Part shown: positions 9,712-18,617 of the stretch, piece after piece
How positions within the stretch are numbered: the first letter of the stretch is position 1
Layout of the letters: every line of letters begins with the position of its first letter
Assembly: GCA_022769545.1 (NCBI GenBank)
Contig: JALEJS010000035.1
Span: forward strand, 1 to 64,000
DNA: 64,000 nt
Source: Blautia sp.
Lineage (GTDB): Bacteria; Bacillota; Clostridia; Lachnospirales; Lachnospiraceae
Reading direction: 5' to 3'
Notes under the pieces: model-generated
What the model saw: only the letters and a program-made list of their open reading frames with translations
What the model was told of the DNA's origin: nothing
The model's database searches: none
Made by a program: the position numbers and the translations under genes

Positions 9712-10548
9712 ATGACAATAAAAGAAGCTGAGCAGATGACTGGCCTGACACGCTCGAACATTCGATTTTATGAAAAGGAACAACTGATCAGCCCTGATCG
9801 AAATGTAAAAAACGGGTATCGTGAATATTCAGAAGAAGATATTCAGACGATTAAGAAAATTGCATACCTCAGAACGTTGGGAATATCGGTGGAGGATATT
9901 CGCAGGCTTTCGAGAAGGGAGCTTAAGCTGTACGATGTAGTGAAAGCACAAAGTAAGAATCTGGAGAAACAGCTGGCTGAACTGGAAAATGCAAAAATGA
10001 TGTGCGAAAGAATGCTGTCATCTGCGGAAATAATTGATTATGAAAATTTAGATGTTGAACGGTATGTGGCTGATGTAAAAGACTATTGGAGTAAAAACAG
10101 TAATATTTTCAAATTAGATTCCATAAGCTTCTTTTATATGTGGGGAGGCATTCTTACGTGGGGAATATTGACAATTGTCTGTCTGCTGACCGCAGCAGTT
10201 TCATTCGGAGATCTGCCTGCTGAAATTCCCATTCAATGGAGCGGCGGTATGGTGAGTTCTTTTGTGAATAAAAAATTTATTTTTGCCTTTCCGGCTGCGT
10301 GTATCATCATCAAATTCATATTGCGCCCTTTTATCTGGCGGTGGCTCAGGATAAATATTGTGGACAGTGATTTGATAACCGATTACATTACGAATTATTT
10401 ATGTTTCGCAGCCTTATCCGTACAGATCTTTATTATTCTTTATGTAAAAGGAATTATAAAATATGTGACGATAATACTTTTTCTTGATACAGCTGTACTG
10501 ATCGGACTGCTCATAATTGCCATGTACAGAATGGCAGGGAAAAAGTAA
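9712..10548 (+). CDS. MerR-family regulator with C-terminal multi-TM, DUF1648-like segment
   Basis: MTIKEAEQMTGLTRSNIRFYEKEQLISP HTH; LPAEIPIQWSGGMVSSFVNKK resembles DUF1648; start moved to 9712 behind GGAGG. Confidence 0.85.
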   Translation: MTIKEAEQMTGLTRSNIRFYEKEQLISPDRNVKNGYREYSEEDIQTIKKIAYLRTLGISVEDIRRLSRRELKLYDVVKAQSKNLEKQLAELENAKMMCERMLSSAEIIDYENLDVERYVADVKDYWSKNSNIFKLDSISFFYMWGGILTWGILTIVCLLTAAVSFGDLPAEIPIQWSGGMVSSFVNKKFIFAFPAACIIIKFILRPFIWRWLRINIVDSDLITDYITNYLCFAALSVQIFIILYVKGIIKYVTIILFLDTAVLIGLLIIAMYRMAGKK

Positions 10549-10568
10549 CGCTGCTTTGTTTTGGAGTC

Positions 10569-10606
10569 AAAAAAGGGGAACGACTGAAAAAAATCGTTCC
10601 CTTTTG
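10569..10606 (+). terminator. rho-independent terminator
   Basis: AAAAGGGGAACGA - loop - TCGTTCCCTTTTG. Confidence 0.75.
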
Positions 10607-10730
10607 TATTGTTATATTACCACAAAATCGGCAAAAATACAAGTCTGGCAATGCATTCCGTTTGGCGTTATAATCAACTCCCTTAAATAGAAAACAGTAC
10701 AGATAATTTCTGCCATCGGGAGGGGTATGC

Positions 10731-11255
10731 ATGAGTCAGGATTGGATGATTTTATTACAGAAACAGAATCAGCTGGGCAAGATTATGGAAACAAATAGAA
10801 CCGCACAGCAGTATGGACTTACGTTGAGCGAACAGGATGCGCAGCTGATTCTGAAGGAATGCGGAAACAGTCTTCGGGAACAGAAAAGAGTGGAGTTTGG
10901 AGAGGGAATCACCCCGAAAATTATTTATGAATTCTGTGATTCAGAATATATTAATCAGAGCGATTATGCGGACACGATCATCCGCCTTCATGACATTTTT
11001 TATCTGTATAAAAATGAAATGCAGGATGAGATCACAGATGATGAACTGCTTCATCTGATGAAGGAACAGTTTGAGAAGGTATGCTTTGGAGATCTTGATT
11101 ATCTGGAGGGGACATGTCTTTCTGATTTTGCAAAGGCCATCCGGGCCGGATATGGAGAATATAAAAGGACAGATGGATATGGAGAGTACTCCAGATTTCA
11201 GGAAGGCAACGGATGGAATTATGAATGGTACCTTGAGGCGCTGAAGGAACTCTGA
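10731..11255 (+). CDS. uncharacterised protein, DUF6323-like
   Basis: 174 aa; LTLSEQDAQLILKECGNSLREQKRVEFGEGI; paired with the next ORF 15 bp downstream. Confidence 0.65.
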   Translation: MSQDWMILLQKQNQLGKIMETNRTAQQYGLTLSEQDAQLILKECGNSLREQKRVEFGEGITPKIIYEFCDSEYINQSDYADTIIRLHDIFYLYKNEMQDEITDDELLHLMKEQFEKVCFGDLDYLEGTCLSDFAKAIRAGYGEYKRTDGYGEYSRFQEGNGWNYEWYLEALKEL

Positions 11256-11270
11256 GGGAGGTGCTGGAAA

Positions 11271-12128
11271 ATGAATTATGAGATGGAAGAGCTGGTGCCT
11301 GTTGTGGGAAAGCTGGCAGAGAAATATACAGGACATGAAAGTACCTCTGTTACTTATGAAAAAGCGGAGCAGCTGATGGAAGCGGTGATATACTGCATCA
11401 GTGAGGGGGAACAGTCTGCCCGGAATTCGCTTTCCAATGTGCAGAAAGGATCTGCACAGCAGGCTTATGAAATTGGCCTTGCCTGCGTAAAGAAAAAAGT
11501 GAAAACTGCGCTGGGGCTTTATAATGAAATGCTGCCGGGACTGGATGCTTTTGAGAACCGATGCTTTTATGACACAGTGATAAAAGGCCTGCCGGAATTC
11601 TTCAAATGGTATGATCCGGTATTTGAACCGCAGAATACGCTTCTGACACTGGATTATCCGGTGCTGAAAGATCTTTCCGCGTATAAGGGAATTGACAGGA
11701 TTTACGAATATATCCGGTGTGTGGAACTGGAACAGCGTTTCCTGGGGATCTTTCCCAATGATCATGTTAGGAATATACTGTACAGATATGATAAAAAATA
11801 CCGGTTGATGATTGAAAATATCTGTGAGATTGTTCTGGCAGATACACTGGGGCATATTCTGGTCAGAAAATCGTTGCAGGAGCCGGTCTCCATGGAAGAC
11901 TGCCGCCGGATGCAGGAGATGCTGTGCCGGAAAGAGCTGGGTGAGATTACTGCACTGCTGCAGCAGATGCTGAAAGCTTTTCTGGAACAGTATTGCAAAT
12001 CCGGCGGCGGAGTGGCGGAGTATCTGGAATATGCCCTGCAGGATTTATCCATACGGCTTAAAAATGCGGCAGAGCATGGGAATGTTCAGGGAATATTCTT
12101 CCATCATTCTCACGTTCGTTCGACTTGA
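11271..12128 (+). CDS. uncharacterised protein, DUF6179-like
   Basis: 285 aa, same operon as the DUF6323-like gene; GGAGGTG RBS. Confidence 0.65.
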   Translation: MNYEMEELVPVVGKLAEKYTGHESTSVTYEKAEQLMEAVIYCISEGEQSARNSLSNVQKGSAQQAYEIGLACVKKKVKTALGLYNEMLPGLDAFENRCFYDTVIKGLPEFFKWYDPVFEPQNTLLTLDYPVLKDLSAYKGIDRIYEYIRCVELEQRFLGIFPNDHVRNILYRYDKKYRLMIENICEIVLADTLGHILVRKSLQEPVSMEDCRRMQEMLCRKELGEITALLQQMLKAFLEQYCKSGGGVAEYLEYALQDLSIRLKNAAEHGNVQGIFFHHSHVRST

Positions 12129-12892
12129 ATATCTATTTGAAGCAGGAACTTCCGGATTGCTTCTGTTACCAGTTCCAGATGGTGATCATAGCAATGGGTA
12201 TCTTCCGGGATGACGACAAGTGTGGCATTTTTGTATTTTTCGGCGGCTTTGTAAGAGTACCTGATAGGGATTGTCTCGTCTTTGGATCCGTGTATAAGTA
12301 AAACGGGACCGTTATATCGGTCGATTGCCCGGTCAACGTCAATGGTCTGGGCAATTCGGATATAATTTCCGTTAAGAGTTCTTCCGTTGTCCATTTTCAG
12401 AATCTCCGGTATATGTTCCGGATCAAAATGACAGCCGAGGAGCTCTCCGCTTCGGGCACATTCCGGAATGGAAATTGCAGGGGACATAGGAATGATTGCT
12501 CTGAACAGATCTTTTTCCATAGCAGCGACAAGGATTGTCAGAAGTCCGCCCTGGGAGTGCCCGCAGAGATATAAGCTTTCAACAAAATCCAGTGTTTTGG
12601 CGTAATCCACCACGGCTAATGCGCAGGTCACCCATTTATAAAGAGTATGGTCGCAGAAATGGCCGCCGGTTTTTCCGTGACCATACATTTCAGCTCGTAA
12701 AGTAGCGTATCCCACCTCATTCATTGCCTCTGCAGCAGCGATGATATGTCGTTCTTCCATGTGGCCTGTAAAACCGTGAATGATAATTACAAGGGGAAAG
12801 CGTTCAATGCTGCCGGCGGGCATTTTCGGAAAATCCAGTTTTGCATGAATGCGGATTCCATCATTCTGAATGTAAAATTCTTTATTATCCAA
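12110..12892 (-). CDS. alpha/beta hydrolase (cinnamoyl/feruloyl-esterase-like)
   Basis: IHGFTGH oxyanion region, GHSQGG nucleophile elbow, LLIHGSKDETIP and DTHCY for Asp/His. Confidence 0.88.
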   Translation of the reverse strand: MDNKEFYIQNDGIRIHAKLDFPKMPAGSIERFPLVIIIHGFTGHMEERHIIAAAEAMNEVGYATLRAEMYGHGKTGGHFCDHTLYKWVTCALAVVDYAKTLDFVESLYLCGHSQGGLLTILVAAMEKDLFRAIIPMSPAISIPECARSGELLGCHFDPEHIPEILKMDNGRTLNGNYIRIAQTIDVDRAIDRYNGPVLLIHGSKDETIPIRYSYKAAEKYKNATLVVIPEDTHCYDHHLELVTEAIRKFLLQIDIQVERT

Positions 12893-13027
12893 TGTTTTTC
12901 TCCTGTATTTTGACTGAAAGGTTTTGATGGTTTTTGTCTGTATATATGAGCTTAAACGATTTATGCGGCCTGGTCAATCGGTTTTTGGACAGAAAAAAGC
13001 AGGTGATGAGATTATGCTTTAACACAC

Positions 13028-13063
13028 ATCAGCGCTCGCCAATAGGGAGCGCTGATATTTTTT
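13028..13063 (+). terminator. terminator-like hairpin in the region upstream of GH51
   Basis: ATCAGCGCTC - loop - GAGCGCTGAT followed by ATTTTTTTG. Confidence 0.6.
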
Positions 13064-13359
13064 GTTTTCCGGGAAATGACTTCCATTTGTTCTGCAGATG
13101 AAACACCGGATTTCCTGAGAAACAAAAACGCTCCGCGAGGATTGAGGGATACAGGGAGTCCAAAGCGGACCTGGCCGCTTTATTCAGATTTTGAGAACCT
13201 GCTTCGTAGCAAAAAAAAGTTTACAAAAAATAATTTTTGTTGCAAAAAACAAAAAATATTGTACAAATGAATATAAATTTTAAAAGAAATAAGGAAAGGT
13301 GTTGAATAAAATTAGTATAAACAAAAGAGTAACGTATGCAAATTAAGGAGGATGGCAAA

Positions 13360-14886
13360 ATGAAAAAAGCGAAATGTTTCAGCGATAAGCATTATACAAT
13401 CGGAAAAATTGATGACAAGCTGTATTCTTCATTTACAGAGCATCTTGGAAGAAGCATATATTCCGGAATCTATGAACCCGGACATCCGACTGCAGATGAA
13501 AAAGGATACCGTCAGGATGTCATGGATCTTGTGAAAGAACTGGGTGTGCCTGTGATCCGTTATCCGGGCGGAAACTTCGTATCCTGCTATGACTGGCATG
13601 ACGGAATCGGTCCGAAGGAAAAGAGACCAAAGAGAATGGATTATGCGTGGGCAACTATTGAGACAAATGAATTTGGTATTGATGAATTTTGCCAGTGGGC
13701 GGAAAAAGCAGGTGTTGAGCCGATGATCGCTGTCAATCTGGGAACCGGCAATATTAAAGATGCCGGAGATCTGGTGGAATACTGTAATCATCCGGGCGGA
13801 ACATACTGGAGCGACCTCCGGGCACAGAATGGTCATCCGGAACCGTATAACATCAAATACTGGTGTCTGGGAAATGAGATGGAGGGCAGCTGGCAGGCAG
13901 GCCATCTTTCCGCAGAAGATTATACAAAGAAAGCGCTGGAAGCGGCCAAGATTATGAAATGGGTGGATCCATCCATCAAGCTGGTTGCGTGCGGAAGCAG
14001 CTATGAGATGCTGCCGACTTATATGGACTGGGATCGTGTGATGCTGACCGAGCTGTATGATCAGGTGGATTACATTTCCACACACAACTATACCATGAAT
14101 TCCGGACAGGGCACGACAAATTTCCTGGCAGCTTACAAACAGCTGGATGATCACATTAAAAACAGTGCCAGAGCTGTTGAATTTGTAAAAGCAAAGAACC
14201 ATTTTGATAAAGACATCAAGATCTGTCTGGATGAATGGAATGTGTGGAATTTCCAGGATATCAAGCTGGACTCCCTGGATGATCTGGCAGGACTGACCAC
14301 CTTTGAGATGACATCTGCCGAGAAATGGGAAATCGCGCCCAGCATTCTGCAGGAAAAATATTCTCTGCTGGATGCACTGGTTGTAGGCGGACTTGGCATT
14401 ACGCTGCTGAACAATGTGGATGTGGTTGAAATCGCATGTCTGGCACAGCTGATCAATGTCATTGCACCGATCACAACGGTTCGCGGAGGAGGCGTGTTTA
14501 CACAGACCATTTATCATCCGTTCCATATGCTCAGCAAATACGGGCACGGCACGACGATGAAAGCCATTGTGGATGCAGAGACATATTCCTGTGACTTTGG
14601 CGAACTGCCCATTGTGGAGCCGGCGGTTGTTTACAACGAGGAAACCGATGAGGTGCGGGTATTTGTGCTGAACTGCAGCCAGGAGGAAGATACGGAATTT
14701 GAGATGGAGCTGCAGGGCTATGGCGACAAAAAGCCGGTGAAACATCTCGTGCTGAACGGAGATGATCCGGAAGCCAGAAACACACTGGAGAATCCGGATA
14801 ATGTTGTTATGAAAGAACTGGAAGTATCCGGTGATAAGAATGTGATTTTGCCGAAGATGTCCTGGAATGTCATTATTTATGCATAA
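13360..14886 (+). CDS. alpha-L-arabinofuranosidase, GH51
   Basis: VIRYPGGNFVSCYDWHDGIGP, KYWCLGNEMEG, CLDEWNVWN; AAGGAGG RBS ahead of ATG 13360. Confidence 0.92.
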   Translation: MKKAKCFSDKHYTIGKIDDKLYSSFTEHLGRSIYSGIYEPGHPTADEKGYRQDVMDLVKELGVPVIRYPGGNFVSCYDWHDGIGPKEKRPKRMDYAWATIETNEFGIDEFCQWAEKAGVEPMIAVNLGTGNIKDAGDLVEYCNHPGGTYWSDLRAQNGHPEPYNIKYWCLGNEMEGSWQAGHLSAEDYTKKALEAAKIMKWVDPSIKLVACGSSYEMLPTYMDWDRVMLTELYDQVDYISTHNYTMNSGQGTTNFLAAYKQLDDHIKNSARAVEFVKAKNHFDKDIKICLDEWNVWNFQDIKLDSLDDLAGLTTFEMTSAEKWEIAPSILQEKYSLLDALVVGGLGITLLNNVDVVEIACLAQLINVIAPITTVRGGGVFTQTIYHPFHMLSKYGHGTTMKAIVDAETYSCDFGELPIVEPAVVYNEETDEVRVFVLNCSQEEDTEFEMELQGYGDKKPVKHLVLNGDDPEARNTLENPDNVVMKELEVSGDKNVILPKMSWNVIIYA

Positions 14887-14912
14887 CATCGCACGGTGAT
14901 AGAGGGGAAAAT

Positions 14913-16412
14913 ATGAAAAATGAAGTGATTTTGAGATCGAATCAGATCGTAAAACACTTTGGTCAGACACATGCACTGAATGGAATCTCCGTTGAAATCA
15001 AACGGGGAGAGGTAATTGGACTGATCGGTGAGAACGGATCTGGTAAATCAACATTTTCTTCCATCGTTTCGGGGGTATATCCTCCCACCTCCGGAACACT
15101 GGAATTAAATGGAAAGGCCTATAAACCTTCCAGTACGATTGATGCCCAGCAGCATGGAATCAGCATGGTTACGCAGGAAATGGGAACACTGCCAGGTACC
15201 CGTGTTGCAGACAATATTTTCCTTGGAAGAGAAGAACTGTTCTCTTCCAGAGGGATTATCAACCGGGAAAAAATGTACAGTGAGGCGAAGAAGGCACTTG
15301 AGAAGGCGGGAATCTCAGACATTGATCCGAAAGCACCCATCACAGATTATGGTCTGGAAGACCGAAAGCTGATCGAGGTAGTGCGTTCGATTTACAGTGA
15401 TCCGGAAATTTTTATCGTGGATGAAACAACGACTGCATTGTCGCAGAAGGGTCGTGATATTATTTATCGCCTGATCCGGAAATTTAAGGATGAGAATAAG
15501 GCGGTTATCTTTATTTCACATGATCTGGAAGAAATCATGGAGGTCTGCAGCCAGCTGATCGTCCTCAGGGACGGAGACTTTATTGCACAGCTGGAGAAAG
15601 ATGAGTTTGAAGAGGAACGGATCAAGGAACTGATGGTTGGAAGAAAACTGACCGGCAATTATTATCGAAGCGATTATGACGGCAGTTTCCAGCCGGATGT
15701 GGTTCTGAAGGCGGAGCGAATTTATAAAAGCGGTATTCTGGAGGACGTGAGCATTGAACTTCACAAGGGTGAGATCCTTGGAATCGGCGGGCTTACGGAC
15801 TGCGGGATGCACGATCTTGGAAGGATACTGTTTGGCATTGAGAAGCCTATGTTCGGAAAGGTGGTTTTCAGTGACGGAACAGAGGTGAAAAATGCAAAAA
15901 CAGCCATCCGGCATAAGGTCGGCTATGTATCGAAAAACAGGGATCAGGAGGCGCTGATCTTATCGGCAAGTATTATGGATAATACGGTTCTTCCTTCCCT
16001 GAATATGATCTCAAAGGCAGGACTTGTATTCAAACACGCGGAGAAAGCATTTACAAATGCGCAGGTTCAGAATATGAGCATCAAATGCAGAGAAATCTCG
16101 CAGGACGTCAGGGACCTGAGCGGAGGAAACAAACAGAAGGTCGTGTTCAGCAAGTGGCTTGGAAATCAGTCGGAAATCTTTATTCTGGACTGCCCTACCC
16201 GTGGAATTGATATCGGAGTAAAAGCGTTTATGTATGATCTGATGTACCGGCTGAAAAAAGAAGGAAAGGCTATTTTAATGATTTCAGAGGAATTGCCCGA
16301 ACTGATCGGTATGAGTGACCGGATCGTGATTATGAAAGACGGAAAAATTCAGAATACATTTGAGAGATCAGAGCAGCTGAGCGAATCGGTACTCATAAAA
16401 GAAATGGTATAA
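14913..16412 (+). CDS. sugar ABC transporter ATPase with two ABC domains (RbsA/MglA-like)
   Basis: GENGSGKST, LSGGNKQKVVFSKWL signature in the second half; 499 aa. Confidence 0.92.
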   Translation: MKNEVILRSNQIVKHFGQTHALNGISVEIKRGEVIGLIGENGSGKSTFSSIVSGVYPPTSGTLELNGKAYKPSSTIDAQQHGISMVTQEMGTLPGTRVADNIFLGREELFSSRGIINREKMYSEAKKALEKAGISDIDPKAPITDYGLEDRKLIEVVRSIYSDPEIFIVDETTTALSQKGRDIIYRLIRKFKDENKAVIFISHDLEEIMEVCSQLIVLRDGDFIAQLEKDEFEEERIKELMVGRKLTGNYYRSDYDGSFQPDVVLKAERIYKSGILEDVSIELHKGEILGIGGLTDCGMHDLGRILFGIEKPMFGKVVFSDGTEVKNAKTAIRHKVGYVSKNRDQEALILSASIMDNTVLPSLNMISKAGLVFKHAEKAFTNAQVQNMSIKCREISQDVRDLSGGNKQKVVFSKWLGNQSEIFILDCPTRGIDIGVKAFMYDLMYRLKKEGKAILMISEELPELIGMSDRIVIMKDGKIQNTFERSEQLSESVLIKEMV

Positions 16413-16426
16413 GGGAGGGAACAGTC

Positions 16427-17389
16427 TTGACGGATAAGATAAAAAGTGCAGAAAGAAATGTTTCTGTTTCAGAGATTTTAAACAAGATAGTACCATTCCT
16501 TGGACTGGCGATCATGATTGTAGTTTTTCAGTACTTCGGTGAGGGAAAGCTTCTGACCCAGGCAAATATCAAAAGTATCTTAAACCAGTCAGTATATGTG
16601 GCGATTATGGCCTTTGGTGCGATCTTTGTATATTCTCACGGCGGTATGGACCTTTCATACGGAAGTGTGATCGGCTTCAGTGTATTGTGCGGCATATTAA
16701 TCGGACGGGCAGGTGCTCCGCTTCCGGTGGTCATTATCACAAATATCCTTTCTGCTGTAATCTGGTTTGTGTTTAATGGCTTTGTGTCAGTTTACCTTAA
16801 AGTGTCTCCATTTATTACATCATTATGTATTATGTATATGTGTCGAGGTATCTTAAACACAGTATGTGCGAAGGAAAAGTACAGTGTTCCCGTATATATT
16901 TATGATTATGATAACTGGACCATAAAAATCGGCCTGTTGATTGCAACCTTTGTTGTCTGCTATTTTCTGTTTGAGAAGAGCTGGATCGGCAAGGCAAACA
17001 AGGCGATCGGAGGAAATGCTCTGGCAGCACAGCAGGCAGGAGTCAATGTGGAAGTTACAAGAATGGTTGCCTATATCATCAGCGGCATTACCGTAGGTAT
17101 AGGAGGATTTATTCTGATGGCCCGTGCCGGAAGTGTCAGCACTTCCACGGGACAGGGTCTGGAAATGAACGTAATTACCGCATTGGTTCTGGGAGGCGTT
17201 CCCCTGTCCGGTGGTTCTCGCGCCAAGATGGTTGGCGCGCTGATCGGCAGCCTTTCCGTTATCATTTTGCGTAATGGTCTGATAATTTTAGGAGTAAATG
17301 AACGAGTGATCGAGGGTGTCCAGGGTCTGGTTCTTCTCATAATTGTAATGCTGACTTATGTGAAGAATAAAGACGGTATCTGGAAATAA
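16427..17389 (+). CDS. sugar ABC transporter permease (RbsC-like)
   Basis: multi-TM, AFGAIFVYSHGGMDLSYGS, ALVLGGVPLSGGSRAKM. Confidence 0.9.
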   Translation: MTDKIKSAERNVSVSEILNKIVPFLGLAIMIVVFQYFGEGKLLTQANIKSILNQSVYVAIMAFGAIFVYSHGGMDLSYGSVIGFSVLCGILIGRAGAPLPVVIITNILSAVIWFVFNGFVSVYLKVSPFITSLCIMYMCRGILNTVCAKEKYSVPVYIYDYDNWTIKIGLLIATFVVCYFLFEKSWIGKANKAIGGNALAAQQAGVNVEVTRMVAYIISGITVGIGGFILMARAGSVSTSTGQGLEMNVITALVLGGVPLSGGSRAKMVGALIGSLSVIILRNGLIILGVNERVIEGVQGLVLLIIVMLTYVKNKDGIWK

Positions 17390-17407
17390 TGTCAGGAGGA
17401 AAAAACT

Positions 17408-18550
17408 ATGAAAAAAAGAATAATGTCGTTATTTTTAGCAGTGATTATGGTGTTTACACTGTGTACCTGTTCTGTATTCGCAGAGGATGAGACTACAGAG
17501 GCTGTATGGGGCGGTGAAAGCGGTGAAGTATGTGGTGATGAAAACGGTGAATATACAATCGGTGTCATTATCCACACAACAACCGACTATCTTTGCTCCA
17601 AGCTGAAAGCTTATACAGATTATCTTGGAAAAAATTTCGGTGTGAAATTTACATATTACATTATTGAGAACTTTGCGGATGAGACATACCTTGCAGGTAT
17701 CGAAAATCTCTGTGCACAGGGCGTGGATGGAATCATCACCACAAACTTCTCAGGAACTGCAGTTCTTCAGGGTCTGAAGATCTGTGAGGAAAACGGCGTG
17801 TACATGGGCGTTTCATGGGCTCCGATCGCAGAAGAAATTCAGGAACAGGTTTTTGCAAGTGACTATTTTGTAGGCTGCTCTTATGAATCCGATTATCAGG
17901 CTGGCTACGATATCATCGAAAGCCTGATCGATGCAGGATGTACAAACATTGCTCCGATCGGTTATGAACCTGGTATCACATGCCACGATCAGCGCTGGCT
18001 TGGTATGATGGCTGCATTTGAAGATCATCCGGAAATCAAAAAAGCAGGTGAGTACAGAGGTCTTGAATTTACACAGGCTGTTGAAGATTATCTTGCTTCC
18101 GATGAAACCATCGATGGTATCGCAATCACACTTCTGGGAATTGAGTACTGTACAGAACCGATCAAATCTGCCGGAAGAGAAGGCGAAGTGAAGATCGCAT
18201 TCGTAGACCTTTCCGAGACCTGCGGTGATGCTCTTGCAACAGGTGATACCGTTTGTGCTGTCGGCGGACAGTATGTGGATGTAGCATTCACATTTACTAT
18301 GCTGTATAATGCACTTCAGGGAAATCCTCTGGAGAAGGTTTCTGTACCGGTGAACTTCATTACCTGCAAATCTGCAGAAGAGTTTGAGAACTATGCAAAT
18401 TACCTTCATGCAGACGGTGTATACGCATGGACCGCAGAAGAGCTTCAGGATGTAATCGTATCCTTCAACCCGGATGCATCTGCAGATACACTGATTGAAA
18501 TGGGTGCAAATTACAGTACAGAAGATACAATGGCCCGTCATGGTAATTAA
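17408..18550 (+). CDS. sugar ABC transporter substrate-binding protein, periplasmic-binding fold
   Basis: signal peptide, TIGVIIHTTTDYLCSKLKAYTDYLG; between the permease genes. Confidence 0.88.
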   Translation: MKKRIMSLFLAVIMVFTLCTCSVFAEDETTEAVWGGESGEVCGDENGEYTIGVIIHTTTDYLCSKLKAYTDYLGKNFGVKFTYYIIENFADETYLAGIENLCAQGVDGIITTNFSGTAVLQGLKICEENGVYMGVSWAPIAEEIQEQVFASDYFVGCSYESDYQAGYDIIESLIDAGCTNIAPIGYEPGITCHDQRWLGMMAAFEDHPEIKKAGEYRGLEFTQAVEDYLASDETIDGIAITLLGIEYCTEPIKSAGREGEVKIAFVDLSETCGDALATGDTVCAVGGQYVDVAFTFTMLYNALQGNPLEKVSVPVNFITCKSAEEFENYANYLHADGVYAWTAEELQDVIVSFNPDASADTLIEMGANYSTEDTMARHGN

Positions 18551-18566
18551 TCATTGAGTTTTACAG

Positions 18567-18596
18567 TTCTGACAGAGCTTCCGGGCTCTGTCAGAA
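18567..18596 (+). other. intercistronic hairpin after the SBP gene
   Basis: TTCTGACAGAGC-TTCCGG-GCTCTGTCAGAA, perfect 12-bp stem, no T-tract. Confidence 0.7.
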
Positions 18597-18617
18597 AGAA
18601 CCAGAAAGGGGAACGAA

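Noticed and set aside
13018-13110. Short peptide MRLCFNTHQRSPIGSADIFCF... spanning the upstream hairpin as a leader peptide
   Set aside because: Readable frame, but no clear RBS, and no run of regulatory codons matching the downstream sugar genes.
13076-13270. 64-aa plus-strand ORF upstream of GH51
   Set aside because: No RBS or recognisable homology; overlaps the structured upstream region.
13429-14976. 515-aa minus-strand ORF opposite GH51
   Set aside because: Antisense to a clearly conserved arabinofuranosidase; low-plausibility composition.
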